Assembly: GCA_030647435.1 (NCBI GenBank)
Contig: JAUSJX010000006.1
Coordinates: 1-64,000, forward strand
Reading direction: 5' to 3'
Length of the DNA stretch: 64,000 nucleotides
Source of the DNA: Candidatus Rokuibacteriota bacterium
GTDB taxonomy: Bacteria > Methylomirabilota > Methylomirabilia > Rokubacteriales > CSP1-6
Shown: positions 1-7,227 of the stretch, piece by piece
Position numbering within the stretch: position 1 is the stretch's first letter
Layout of the letters: each line of letters starts with the position of its first letter
Program-made: the position numbers and the translations under genes
The notes under the pieces: generated by a model
Seen by the model: the letters and a program-made list of their open reading frames with translations, nothing else
What the model was told of the DNA's origin: nothing
Databases searched by the model: none

Positions 1-1
1 C

Positions 2-505
2 GTTCCCGGCGACGTCAGCCTGGAGGTCGTGGCGACGGACTTCGAGGGCATGGTCAAGGAGGGCAAGGAGCTGGCGCAGGTCGCGAAGAACGTCGTGGTC
101 AAGTGCCCGCTGACCAAGGACGGGCTCAAGGCCGTCAAGTACCTCTCGGGCGAGGGGATACGGATCAACCAGACGCTCTGTTTCTCGGCGCCCCAGGCGC
201 TGCTTTCAGCCAAGGCCGGTGCGACCTACATCAGCCCCTTCCTCGGGCGCCTCGACGACATCGGCGCGGTGGGTATGGATCTGGTGCGGGACATCTGCGA
301 GATCTACCGCAACTACGGCTTCAAGACCCAGGTGCTCGCGGCCTCGATCCGCAGCCCGCTTCACGTGGTGGACGCGGCGAAGGCGGGGGCGCACGTGTGC
401 ACGATGCCGTTCTCCGTGCTGGAGATGCTGATGAAGCATCCGTTGACGGATATCGGGTTGAAGAAGTTCCTCGATGATTGGAACAAGTCGGGGGCGAAGA
501 TTTAG
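2..505 (+). CDS. Transaldolase / fructose-6-phosphate aldolase-like protein (5' end outside window)
   Basis: The reading frame is already open at the window edge, so the N-terminus is missing; about 167 residues are present. Small transaldolases and fructose-6-phosphate aldolases (about 215-220 residues) are class I aldolases that form a Schiff base through a lysine. Here the segment VVVKCPLT matches the strand carrying that lysine, and [25 protein letters not shown] and [10 protein letters not shown] match the following barrel strands. The enzyme would act in the cytoplasm in sugar-phosphate metabolism. Whether it is a transaldolase (three-carbon transfer) or a true aldolase cannot be decided without the N-terminal half. 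No same-strand neighbour follows closely, so it probably ends its transcript here. Confidence 0.88.
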   Translation, partial: VPGDVSLEVVATDFEGMVKEGKELAQVAKNVVVKCPLTKDGLKAVKYLSGEGIRINQTLCFSAPQALLSAKAGATYISPFLGRLDDIGAVGMDLVRDICEIYRNYGFKTQVLAASIRSPLHVVDAAKAGAHVCTMPFSVLEMLMKHPLTDIGLKKFLDDWNKSGAKI

Positions 506-759
506 GCTGCTGCTGTCTTAGCGCTCTGCGCCGGGCAGCGGCGCGGCCGGGGCGCCGATCAACTCGGGCCTCGCCTCACGGCTTCGCCGCTCAGCTCGAA
601 CTGCTACCCCCGACGGCCATGGGGGTTCGGGGGGCATCCCCGGCCCCACCGCCGCCCTGACCCTTCTTGAGGTTTCCTCTCAGTGCCAGCTTTTCTATTA
701 GTGCCATCCGCGGTGCGGCTTCCGCCCTTTCGCTGTCGGCTGGCCGTATACCTGGGTGT
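506..759. other. Intergenic region with small GC-rich hairpin and possible promoter
   Basis: About 250 bases without a convincing gene separate the aldolase from the sigma factor. A short inverted repeat (ACCCCC at 606-611 against GGGGGT at 621-626) lies in a very G-rich stretch and could be the aldolase terminator, but there is no T run. TATACC at 747-752 sits 7 nt before the chosen ATG of the sigma factor and resembles the -10 boxes found directly before other starts in this window. Nothing else is recognisable. Confidence 0.35.
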
Positions 760-1278
760 ATGGGCGCTTTGGAGGAGGAGCGGCGGTGGATGGGGCGGGT
801 GGCCCGGGGGGACGAGGCGGCCTTCGGCGAGCTTGTCGGGCGGTATGGGGGGCGGCTGCTTGGGGTGGCGCGGCGCCTCTTGGGGTCGCGGGCCGACGCT
901 GAAGATGCCGTGCAGCGCGCGCTCCTCCAGTGTTACCTGGGCGCGGGGACGTACCGCTCCGAGTGGGCCGTGTCCACGTGGCTGTACCGGATCCTGACCA
1001 ACGTCTGCATGGACGAGCTCAGGCGCCGCAAAAGCCGCTCGGGCGAGCTCGAGCCCCCGGCGCGTCCCGATCCGCCGGGCGAGCACCTCGACCTCCGCCG
1101 GGCGCTCCACCGCGTGCCGACCGAGGCGCGCGTGCTCCTGGCGCTGCGGTACGTGGACGGGCTTTCCTACGGCGAGCTCGCGCGCATCCGCGGCATCTCG
1201 ATCAACACGGTCAAGAGCCAGCTCCAGCGGGGCAAGAGCCTGCTCAAGACTGCGCTCACCAAAGGAGATCCGGCATGA
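760..1278 (+). CDS. ECF-type RNA polymerase sigma factor
   Basis: A 172-residue sigma-70 family protein with only regions 2 and 4, the ECF architecture. Region 2 spans roughly residues 15-85 (FGELVGRYGGRLLGVARRLL, DAEDAVQRALLQCY, WLYRILTNVCMDELRRRK). Region 4 spans about 115-165 (PTEARVLLALRYVDGLSYGELA and the helix-turn-helix GISINTVKSQLQRG). I chose the ATG at 760 because the homologous part begins there; a TTG at 667 would only add a low-complexity extension. The stop overlaps the next gene by ATGA, so it is translationally coupled to an Ada-like methyltransferase and then a 2OG oxygenase. No anti-sigma gene with a membrane segment is adjacent. The context suggests control of an alkylation-damage response, which is an inference. 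Confidence 0.88.
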   Translation: MGALEEERRWMGRVARGDEAAFGELVGRYGGRLLGVARRLLGSRADAEDAVQRALLQCYLGAGTYRSEWAVSTWLYRILTNVCMDELRRRKSRSGELEPPARPDPPGEHLDLRRALHRVPTEARVLLALRYVDGLSYGELARIRGISINTVKSQLQRGKSLLKTALTKGDPA

Positions 1279-1988
1279 AGACGGACCGCATCGACGACAT
1301 CCTCAAGCGGTACTTCCAGCCCGACGCCGAGCCGGGAGATCTGGCGAAGCAGGTGCTCATGGCGGCGCGCGCGTCGGCGCGGGAGACCGGCCGGCTCCTC
1401 GACAGGATCTCCATCCAGGCGACCCCCGACGGCGTCTCGCTGATCCGCGCCGGGCGCCTCCCGAAGCCCGCCACGGCGGCCGCGCGCAGAGTGGCTACGC
1501 TCGCGCGCGAGGAGCTTTCCGAGTACTTCCAGGGCAAGCGGGCCTTCTTCTCCGTGCCGGTGGATCTCTCCGAGGCGCCGGACTTCCAGAAGAAGGTCCT
1601 CGCCGCGGCCCGCCGCATCCCGTTCGGCGAGGTGCGTCCCTACGCCTGGGTCGCCCGGCGCATCGGCCACCCGCGCGCGGTGCGGGCCGTCGGCACGGCG
1701 CTCGGAAGGAATCCCGTGCCCTTCATCGTGCCCTGCCACCGCGTGCTGCAGACGGGCGGCGGGCTCGGCGGCTATCTCTTCGGCACGGACGTGAAGCGCC
1801 GGCTCCTGTCTCTCGAGCGGACCACGCCGGTCTACGAAGGCTGCGCCAGCACCCGCATCGTCTGCCGCGTGGGCTGCGTTCACGGCCGCCACATGCGCCC
1901 CGACAACCGCGTGGTCTTCGCGTCGGTGGACGACGCGCGCTCCGTCGGCTACCGCCCGTGCAAAGTCTGCAAGCCCCAAGCGGCGTGA
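1275..1988 (+). CDS. O6-methylguanine-DNA methyltransferase with C-terminal Ada-type zinc-binding domain
   Basis: A 237-residue protein. Residues about 45-98 look like the variable N-terminal part of methylated-DNA methyltransferases, and 100-182 form the catalytic domain with IVPCHRV (acceptor Cys154) and the preceding winged-helix segment RAVGTALGRNPVPF. Residues 190-235 match the Ada metal-binding domain: Cys197-x3-Cys201 and Cys229-x2-Cys232, ending GYRPCKVCKP. In classical Ada that domain is N-terminal and is followed by an AraC domain; here it is C-terminal and no AraC domain exists. The zinc domain would take a methyl group from DNA phosphotriesters and the catalytic domain from O6-alkylguanine. 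Residues 1-40 have no recognised match and could contact the sigma factor encoded immediately upstream (speculative). Both gene borders are four-base overlaps. Confidence 0.85.
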   Translation: MKTDRIDDILKRYFQPDAEPGDLAKQVLMAARASARETGRLLDRISIQATPDGVSLIRAGRLPKPATAAARRVATLAREELSEYFQGKRAFFSVPVDLSEAPDFQKKVLAAARRIPFGEVRPYAWVARRIGHPRAVRAVGTALGRNPVPFIVPCHRVLQTGGGLGGYLFGTDVKRRLLSLERTTPVYEGCASTRIVCRVGCVHGRHMRPDNRVVFASVDDARSVGYRPCKVCKPQAA

Positions 1989-2698
1989 ACACGTCGATCG
2001 CCGACCGGCTGACCCGGCTCGACTGGGCCGAGATCGGGGCTTCGCTCGATGAGTGGGGCCATGCGCGGACTCCCGCGCTCCTGAGCCCTGCCGAATGCGC
2101 CGAGCTGCGCGTCCTCTACGCGGATCCCGCGCGCTTCAGGAGCCGGGTGGATATGGCGCGGTACCGCTTCGGCGTGGGCGAGTACAAGTACTTCTCCGAG
2201 CCGCTGCCGCCCAGCGTTCGGGAGATTCGCGAGCGCGCCTACCCGCCGCTGGCGGTCATCGCCAACCGATGGGAGGCCGCGCTCAAGACGCGGGTCCGCT
2301 ACTCCGCGGACCTCGCCGGACTGCTGACTCTCTGTGCGCGCCGCGGCCAGAAGAAGCCCACGCCGCTGCTGCTGCGCTACGACGCGGGGGGCTACAACTG
2401 CCTCCACCAGGATCTCTACGGCGAGGTGGTCTTTCCCATCCAGCTGACGGTGCTGCTGAGCGAGCCGGGCAAGGACTTCGAGGGCGGAGAGTTCCTCCTG
2501 GTCGAGCAGCGCCCACGCGCCCAGTCGCGGGGCAGCGTGGTGCACCTCGAGCAGGGCGAGGCGGTGATCTTCACGACGCGATACCGGCCCGCGGCGGGCG
2601 CCCGCGGCCACCACCGCGTCAACATGCGCCACGGCGTGAGCCGCGTCCTCTCAGGCGAGCGCTACACCCTCGGCGTCATCTTCCACAACGCCGCGTAG
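1985..2698 (+). CDS. 2OG-Fe(II) oxygenase of the AlkB/prolyl-hydroxylase superfamily
   Basis: A 237-residue double-stranded beta-helix oxygenase. The iron ligands appear as His141 and Asp143 (NCLHQDLYGE) and a distal His216 (MRHGVSR), with arginines just after it that can bind 2-oxoglutarate. It resembles the COG3826-type oxygenases, which I recall being found beside ada genes, rather than canonical AlkB. The GTG start overlaps the preceding stop as GTGA; I preferred it to an upstream in-frame GTG at 1958 because coupling is the rule here. The likely role is oxidative dealkylation or a related reaction in alkylation stress, inferred from the operon. The substrate (DNA, RNA or protein) cannot be read from sequence. 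Confidence 0.8.
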   Translation: MNTSIADRLTRLDWAEIGASLDEWGHARTPALLSPAECAELRVLYADPARFRSRVDMARYRFGVGEYKYFSEPLPPSVREIRERAYPPLAVIANRWEAALKTRVRYSADLAGLLTLCARRGQKKPTPLLLRYDAGGYNCLHQDLYGEVVFPIQLTVLLSEPGKDFEGGEFLLVEQRPRAQSRGSVVHLEQGEAVIFTTRYRPAAGARGHHRVNMRHGVSRVLSGERYTLGVIFHNAA

Positions 2699-2759
2699 CG
2701 CCGCCCGGGCGCGAAGAGGCCCCCCGGGGCGCCCCGGGCCCCCCTGCTGCCGGGCGGCG
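2699..2759. terminator. Bidirectional hairpin between convergent genes
   Basis: Ten-base arms CGCCGCCCGG (2699-2708) and CCGGGCGGCG (2750-2759) are perfectly complementary and enclose a second GC-only inverted repeat. The structure sits between the 2OG oxygenase stop and the stop of the convergent oxidoreductase. There is no long T run on either side, so intrinsic termination is plausible but not certain. Confidence 0.5.
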
Positions 2760-2767
2760 GAAGCTCT

Positions 2768-3691
2768 CTATTCGGTGAGGTGGCGGATGTCTTCGGTAAA
2801 GCGGCGCATGAGCGTGAGGTGCTCGTCGAGGTCGCGGGCGGGTGCCTCGAGCACGATGTGGCTCACTCCCACGTCGGCGTAGCGCTGAATCTGCTCGGCA
2901 ATGAACTGGGGCGGGCCCAGGAGGCTCGCCTTCGGGTGCGGCGAAGCTTCCTCGCGGATGCTGTAGCCCGCTCGCACGGAGAAGGTCAAGTCCGTGCCGA
3001 GCCGGCCGACGTTCTCGCATGCCTTCCACACCTCGCGGATCTGCTCTCGCATGACGTCGGGAGCCGACCACGCGGCGTGGAAGCCGTCGCCGAAGCGCGC
3101 CACGCGCCGGTAGGCCGCGGCCGTGCGGCCGCCGATCCAGAGCGGGGGATACGGCTTCTGCGCGGGCTTGGGGAAGCAGCCGACGTCGTCGAAGTGGAAG
3201 AACTCGCCCTCGTGCTTGGATCGCTCGTCGGCCCAGCAGCGCTTCATGACCCCGAGCGCCTCGTCGCTCCACGCTCCGCGGCGCTCGAAGGGCACGCCGA
3301 AGAGCTCGATCTCGTCGCGCAGCCAGCCGACGCCCGCGCCCACGATGACGCGCCCGCCCGAGAGATTGTCGAGCGTGGCGATGGTCTTGGCGGCGAGCAC
3401 GGGGTGACGGTGCGGGAGGACCAGCACCGTGGTGCCGAGCCTGACCCGCTCCGTCACGGCCGCGACGAGTGCCAGGGCCGTCAGCGGCTCGAGGAAGACG
3501 TCGGTCGGCGGGACCGGGAACGTGCCCGTCCGGCTCGAGCCGTACGGCGTCGTCGGCTCGAAGGGCAGGGCGACGTGATCGGAGACGAAGACCGACTCGA
3601 AGCCGCGCGTTTCCGCCTCGCGCGCAACCAGAATCAGGTTCTCGCGAGTGGCGAGGCGGCCGTAGCAGGGCAGATGCCAGCCGAAGTCCAC
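2768..3691 (-). CDS. LLM class flavin/F420-dependent oxidoreductase (copy 2)
   Basis: A 307-residue luciferase-like monooxygenase-fold protein. The start is VDFGWHLPCYGRLATRENL, from a GTG at 3691; sequence upstream belongs to other frames. Family hallmarks are ESVFVSDHVALP, LGTTVLVLPHRHPVLAAKT, LSGGRVIVGAGVGW and the C-terminal HIVLEAPARD. It is closest to the Rv2161c-like group of predicted F420-dependent oxidoreductases; flavin use cannot be excluded. It lies 14 bases downstream of a close paralogue on the same strand and at the end of a four-gene minus-strand set (deacetylase, acyl-AMP ligase, two oxidoreductases). The two paralogues may act as a heteromer or on successive intermediates. 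The substrate is unknown. Confidence 0.85.
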   Translation of the reverse strand: MDFGWHLPCYGRLATRENLILVAREAETRGFESVFVSDHVALPFEPTTPYGSSRTGTFPVPPTDVFLEPLTALALVAAVTERVRLGTTVLVLPHRHPVLAAKTIATLDNLSGGRVIVGAGVGWLRDEIELFGVPFERRGAWSDEALGVMKRCWADERSKHEGEFFHFDDVGCFPKPAQKPYPPLWIGGRTAAAYRRVARFGDGFHAAWSAPDVMREQIREVWKACENVGRLGTDLTFSVRAGYSIREEASPHPKASLLGPPQFIAEQIQRYADVGVSHIVLEAPARDLDEHLTLMRRFTEDIRHLTE

Positions 3692-3705
3692 GGGGGCGGC
3701 CGGGC

Positions 3706-4623
3706 CTACACCTTCGGCCGGATGTCGCGCGCGAAGGTCTCGAAGGTGCGCACCATGTGGGCGAGGTCGCGGTAGCTCGCCTCCATCAGCACGTGGCTCA
3801 CCCCGAGAGCCTTGAAGCGCCTGAGATCCTCCACGATCTCCTCCGGCGTGCCCTGGAGCGCCTTGCGGTCCGGGCCGCCCGGGGCCGGGCGGATGGCGAG
3901 GCCCGCGCGCATCGTGATGGTCAGCTCGTCGAACCGCCGCTTCTGCCTGGCGCACTCCTCGCGCAGCTCGCGGAGGCCGCTCTCGAGGCCGGCCGCGGTG
4001 GGAAAGGCCGCGTGCCATCCGTCCGCCAGCGCGACGATGCGCCTGAGCGCGGGCTTGGCGTGCCCGCCCATCCAGATGGGGATGTCGCCGCGGACGGGCT
4101 TTGGGAAGCAGCCGATGTCGTCGAAGTTGAAGAAGCGCCCGTGAAAGCTGGTACGCTCGTCCCGCCAGCAGGCGCGCATGATCCGGATCGCCTCGTCGGA
4201 CCAGGCGCCTCGCTCAGCGAACGGCGCGCCCAGGAGCTCGATCTCCTCGCGCATCCAGCCGACGCCCGCGCCCAGGATGACGCGGCCGCCCGAGAGGTGG
4301 TCGAGCGTGGCCAGCGCCTTCGCCGCCAGCACCGGGTGGCGGTGGGGTAGGACGAGGACCGTGGTGCCGAGCTTCGCGCGCTCGGTCACCCCGGCGACCA
4401 TGGCGAGCGCCGTCAGCGGCTCGAGGAAGGTCGCGTCCGGCGCCAGCGGGAACTGCCCCGTGTCGCTGTACGGGTAGCGGGAGCGGATCGTGTGCGGGAT
4501 GACGATGTGGTCGCTCGCCCAGAGGCTCTCGTAGCCGAGCTGCTCCATCTCCCGCGCGAAGGCGAGCAGGCTCGTGCGCGTCGCGGCGGGACCGAAGATG
4601 GGAAGGTGGCAGCCGAATTCCAC
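3706..4623 (-). CDS. LLM class flavin/F420-dependent oxidoreductase (copy 1)
   Basis: A 305-residue paralogue of the downstream gene, sharing ESLWASDHIVIPH, LGTTVLVLPHRHPVLAAKA, LSGGRVILGAGVGW and IGCFPKPVRGDIPIWMGG. The barrel fold binds F420 or FMN and transfers hydride to or oxidises small organic substrates. The start is a GTG at 4623, three bases after the acyl-AMP ligase stop, so translation is probably coupled to that gene. The pair looks like a tandem duplication that has diverged considerably (many substitutions between matching motifs), arguing for distinct roles. The exact reaction is not predictable. Confidence 0.86.
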   Translation of the reverse strand: MEFGCHLPIFGPAATRTSLLAFAREMEQLGYESLWASDHIVIPHTIRSRYPYSDTGQFPLAPDATFLEPLTALAMVAGVTERAKLGTTVLVLPHRHPVLAAKALATLDHLSGGRVILGAGVGWMREEIELLGAPFAERGAWSDEAIRIMRACWRDERTSFHGRFFNFDDIGCFPKPVRGDIPIWMGGHAKPALRRIVALADGWHAAFPTAAGLESGLRELREECARQKRRFDELTITMRAGLAIRPAPGGPDRKALQGTPEEIVEDLRRFKALGVSHVLMEASYRDLAHMVRTFETFARDIRPKV

Positions 4624-4626
4624 GCG

Positions 4627-6231
4627 CTACTCCCTGTGGGCGCCCGACGCGTAGACGAGGCGGTCGCCGAGCTCCCCGCCGGCGATCATCTGGCCGAGGC
4701 GGGAGTGCTGGATCTTTCCGCTCGACGTCTTGGGGATGGTGCCCGGGCGGACGAGTAGGACGCGGGCGGGGCGGTGGCCGCGCCCCTGGTGGACGCGCTG
4801 GACGATCTCGCGGACGATCCCGCTCAACGCCTCCGTGTCGTCGGCGCCCTCGCGCACCTCGGCGACGACGTGGAGGCGCTGGCTGCCGGTCCGCTCGCTG
4901 TCGATGCCGACGGCGGCCGAGTACCGCACGCCGGGGATATGGTCCACGATCTCCTCGATGTCGACGGGCACGATGTTCTCACCGCCCACGATGATGAGGT
5001 CCTTGAGCCGCCCGGTGACGAAGAGATAGCCCTCGCGGTCGACGAATCCAAGATCGCCGGTGCGCAGCCACCCGTCCGGGGAGACCACCCGGCGCGTCGC
5101 TTCGGGGTTGTTGTGGTAGCCCTGCATGACGCCGGGGCTCTTGACACAGATCTCGCCCTCGAGCCCTGGCGCGACCGGTCCTGCCTCGTCGACGATCCTG
5201 ACCGACACGCCCCTGCACGGTTGCCCGACCGAGAGGAACCTGCCCGAGGGGTCGGGGCGGAGCGGCGTCCGGCGCGGCCAGATGGCCACGGCCAGCGTCG
5301 CCTCGGCCAGCCCGTAAGCCGGCGTGATCAGGTTCTGGACGCCGAACTTCTTCTCGAACGCCTCGATGGTGCTGACGCGCACGGGCTCGGCGCCCGAGAG
5401 CGCCTGCTTGACCGACGAGAGATCGATGCCCGAGACATCGCCGATGTTGCGCACGCAGTTCCTGAACCCGAAGTCCGGGGAGACGGTGAAGGTCGCCCGC
5501 ACCTTGGTCACGAGCTCGAGCCAGGTGCGCGGGTTCCTGAGGTCGGGCGGCAGGAGCCACAGGTCTGCGCCCATCGAGGACGGCGTGAAGGCGCAGCCGA
5601 TCAGCCCCATGTCGTGGTAAAGCGGCAGCCACGACACGACCACGTCCTCGCGAGTGAGCTGAGCCGCCTCGGCCATGAAGGCGACGGTCTGCGTGACGTT
5701 GGCGTGGCTCAGCACCACGCCGCGAGGATTGCCGGTGCTGCCTGAGGTGTACTGGATGAAGGCCGTGTCGGTCTCGTGAGGCGTGGGGAAGGCGGGCGAG
5801 GGCCCGTCCACTTCGAGGTCCTGGGGCTCGAGCACGTGCCGGATATTGGACGCGGCGGCCTGGCTCTCCTCCACGCCCTTGCGAAACCAGCCGATGGTGG
5901 CGACGGCCTTGGCTTCGGAGTCGCGGAAGACGCCCGCCGTCGCCTCGACGCCCAGCGTGGGGTAAAGCGGCACCGGGACGGCGCCCAGCCGGAGCGCGCC
6001 GAAGAAGGTGAAGAAGAACTCCTTGCACGTGGGATAGATGAGGCAGACCTTGTCGCCGCGGTCGATGCCCGCCCGGCGGAGCCCGGCGGCGTAGCGGGCG
6101 CTTTCCTTCCAGAGCTGGCCGTACGTGACCGCTTCGTCGTAGAGGTGGAAGTACGGCGCGTCCGGCTCGGCCGAGACGCTCCGGCCCATCAGCTCCGTCA
6201 GCGTCGTCGGCGTCGTTGTCGATCCCGCCAT
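4627..6231 (-). CDS. Acyl-AMP ligase / acyl-CoA synthetase family enzyme
   Basis: A 534-residue ANL-superfamily adenylating enzyme. The P-loop YTSGSTGNPRGV is at about 161-172, followed by WLPLYHDMGLIG, the AMP-binding AYGLAEATL, LRTGDLGFVDREGY with the hinge aspartate region, and the C-terminal catalytic lysine in PKTSSGKIQ. The LPLYHDMGLIG and SPDFGFRNCVRNI segments resemble fatty-acyl-AMP ligases, which load acyl adenylates onto carrier proteins rather than CoA, but no carrier protein is nearby, so a CoA ligase remains possible. It sits between an LmbE-type deacetylase and two LLM oxidoreductases on the same strand, with a 3-base gap to the next gene. Together they suggest activation and redox processing of an acyl substrate. 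Confidence 0.85.
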   Translation of the reverse strand: MAGSTTTPTTLTELMGRSVSAEPDAPYFHLYDEAVTYGQLWKESARYAAGLRRAGIDRGDKVCLIYPTCKEFFFTFFGALRLGAVPVPLYPTLGVEATAGVFRDSEAKAVATIGWFRKGVEESQAAASNIRHVLEPQDLEVDGPSPAFPTPHETDTAFIQYTSGSTGNPRGVVLSHANVTQTVAFMAEAAQLTREDVVVSWLPLYHDMGLIGCAFTPSSMGADLWLLPPDLRNPRTWLELVTKVRATFTVSPDFGFRNCVRNIGDVSGIDLSSVKQALSGAEPVRVSTIEAFEKKFGVQNLITPAYGLAEATLAVAIWPRRTPLRPDPSGRFLSVGQPCRGVSVRIVDEAGPVAPGLEGEICVKSPGVMQGYHNNPEATRRVVSPDGWLRTGDLGFVDREGYLFVTGRLKDLIIVGGENIVPVDIEEIVDHIPGVRYSAAVGIDSERTGSQRLHVVAEVREGADDTEALSGIVREIVQRVHQGRGHRPARVLLVRPGTIPKTSSGKIQHSRLGQMIAGGELGDRLVYASGAHRE

Positions 6232-6279
6232 CAGGGGAGTCCTCCGCGATCAGGGTGCGCGCGCGGGCCGGGCCCGCTG

Positions 6280-6981
6280 CTAGCGCTCGATCAGGATGCG
6301 GTCGAAGGTCTCGGCGTAGGCGTAGCCCTTTGGTTTCCCCAGCATGGCGCCGCGCTCGCGGACGCGCTTCTCCATCCCCGCCAAATCCGGAAGTTGGCTC
6401 ACGTGGCACTGGAGCGCCTTGATCTTGAGGTCGATCGTGTCGGCGGTGTCGACGACGACCTCGGGGTCGTCCCACCACATCGTGTGCACTTCCTTGACCC
6501 TGTGCGGCTCGAGCCCCTGCGCCAGCAGCTCGGGGAACGCCATGTGGTCCCGCGCCAAGGGGTAGACGCAGTCGAGCGCGATGCCGGCGGCCGCCCGGTG
6601 GTCGCGGTGGGAGCCGCCGAGATTCTTCGTCCGGTTCGGATTCTGGCAGATGATGAGGTCCGGCTTGTGGCGCCTGATGGCGGCCGTGACGGCCATCCGG
6701 GACTCGCGGGTGTTCTCGAGCTCGCAATCCGGGAAACCGAGGAAGTCCACCGTGTCCACCCCGAGGACGCGCGCGGCGTTCTTCTGCTCCTCCTCGCGGA
6801 TCCCGACCAGCCGTTCGGGTGTCATGCTGCGGTCGCTCGAGCCCTTGTCGCCGTTCGTGAGGATGCAGTAAATGACGGTCTTGCCTTCCCTCGTGAGCTT
6901 CGCCACGGTGCCGCCCGCGCCAAACTCCGAATCGTCCGGGTGCGCGGTCACGACCATCACACGCTTGATCCGCTCGGGCAT
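6280..6981 (-). CDS. PIG-L/LmbE family deacetylase
   Basis: A 233-residue zinc-dependent deacetylase. The metal site motif AHPDDSE is at residues 13-19 and the second histidine motif is HRDHR near residue 125; VIYCILTNGDKGS and LGFPDCELENT are also typical. Family members remove acetyl from N-acetylglucosaminyl groups (mycothiol and bacillithiol precursors, GPI anchors) or other amides. The start at ATG 6981 is preceded by GAGGAGAGGAC, a clear ribosome-binding site. It is the first gene of the minus-strand set leading to the acyl-AMP ligase 48 bases downstream. A second, divergent member of the family lies near 60 kb. Confidence 0.88.
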   Translation of the reverse strand: MPERIKRVMVVTAHPDDSEFGAGGTVAKLTREGKTVIYCILTNGDKGSSDRSMTPERLVGIREEEQKNAARVLGVDTVDFLGFPDCELENTRESRMAVTAAIRRHKPDLIICQNPNRTKNLGGSHRDHRAAAGIALDCVYPLARDHMAFPELLAQGLEPHRVKEVHTMWWDDPEVVVDTADTIDLKIKALQCHVSQLPDLAGMEKRVRERGAMLGKPKGYAYAETFDRILIER

Positions 6982-7032
6982 GTCCTCTCCTCGTTCGGGG
7001 TTGAGAGCTTCGGCCATTCTACCCCGATTTGC

Positions 7033-7038
7033 TATGAT
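7033..7038 (+). promoter_or_regulatory. -10-like box TATGAT directly before a start codon
   Basis: TATGAT ends 9 nt before the GTG at 7048 and there is no Shine-Dalgarno sequence between them. In a GC-rich context this fits a leaderless or very short-leader promoter. No convincing -35 box is seen. Confidence 0.45.
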
Positions 7039-7047
7039 GCGGCCGTC

Positions 7048-7227
7048 GTGAGAACTGCGCTCCCCGCCGTCCTCCTGCTGCTCCTGCTGGCCGCCTACCC
7101 GCTCATTGGCGCGCTGCCCTCCGAGGCCGGCAGCATCCGCGTCGCGGGCCTCGCCCTCCTGTGGTGGTACGGCGCCGTCGTCGCCCCCGCGCTCGCGTGG
7201 CTGGCGGCGGTGGTCCTCCACCGGTGA
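7048..7227 (+). CDS. Small two-helix membrane protein
   Basis: A 59-residue hydrophobic protein from a GTG start. Two membrane segments are evident: LPAVLLLLLLAAYPLIGAL and LALLWWYGAVVAPALAWLAAVVL. The length and layout are like the DUF3311 small subunits that pair with sodium:solute symporters, but the following gene is not a recognisable symporter, so I would not name it. The stop overlaps the GTG of the next gene (GTGA), implying that the two are made together and may form a complex. Confidence 0.6.
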   Translation: MRTALPAVLLLLLLAAYPLIGALPSEAGSIRVAGLALLWWYGAVVAPALAWLAAVVLHR

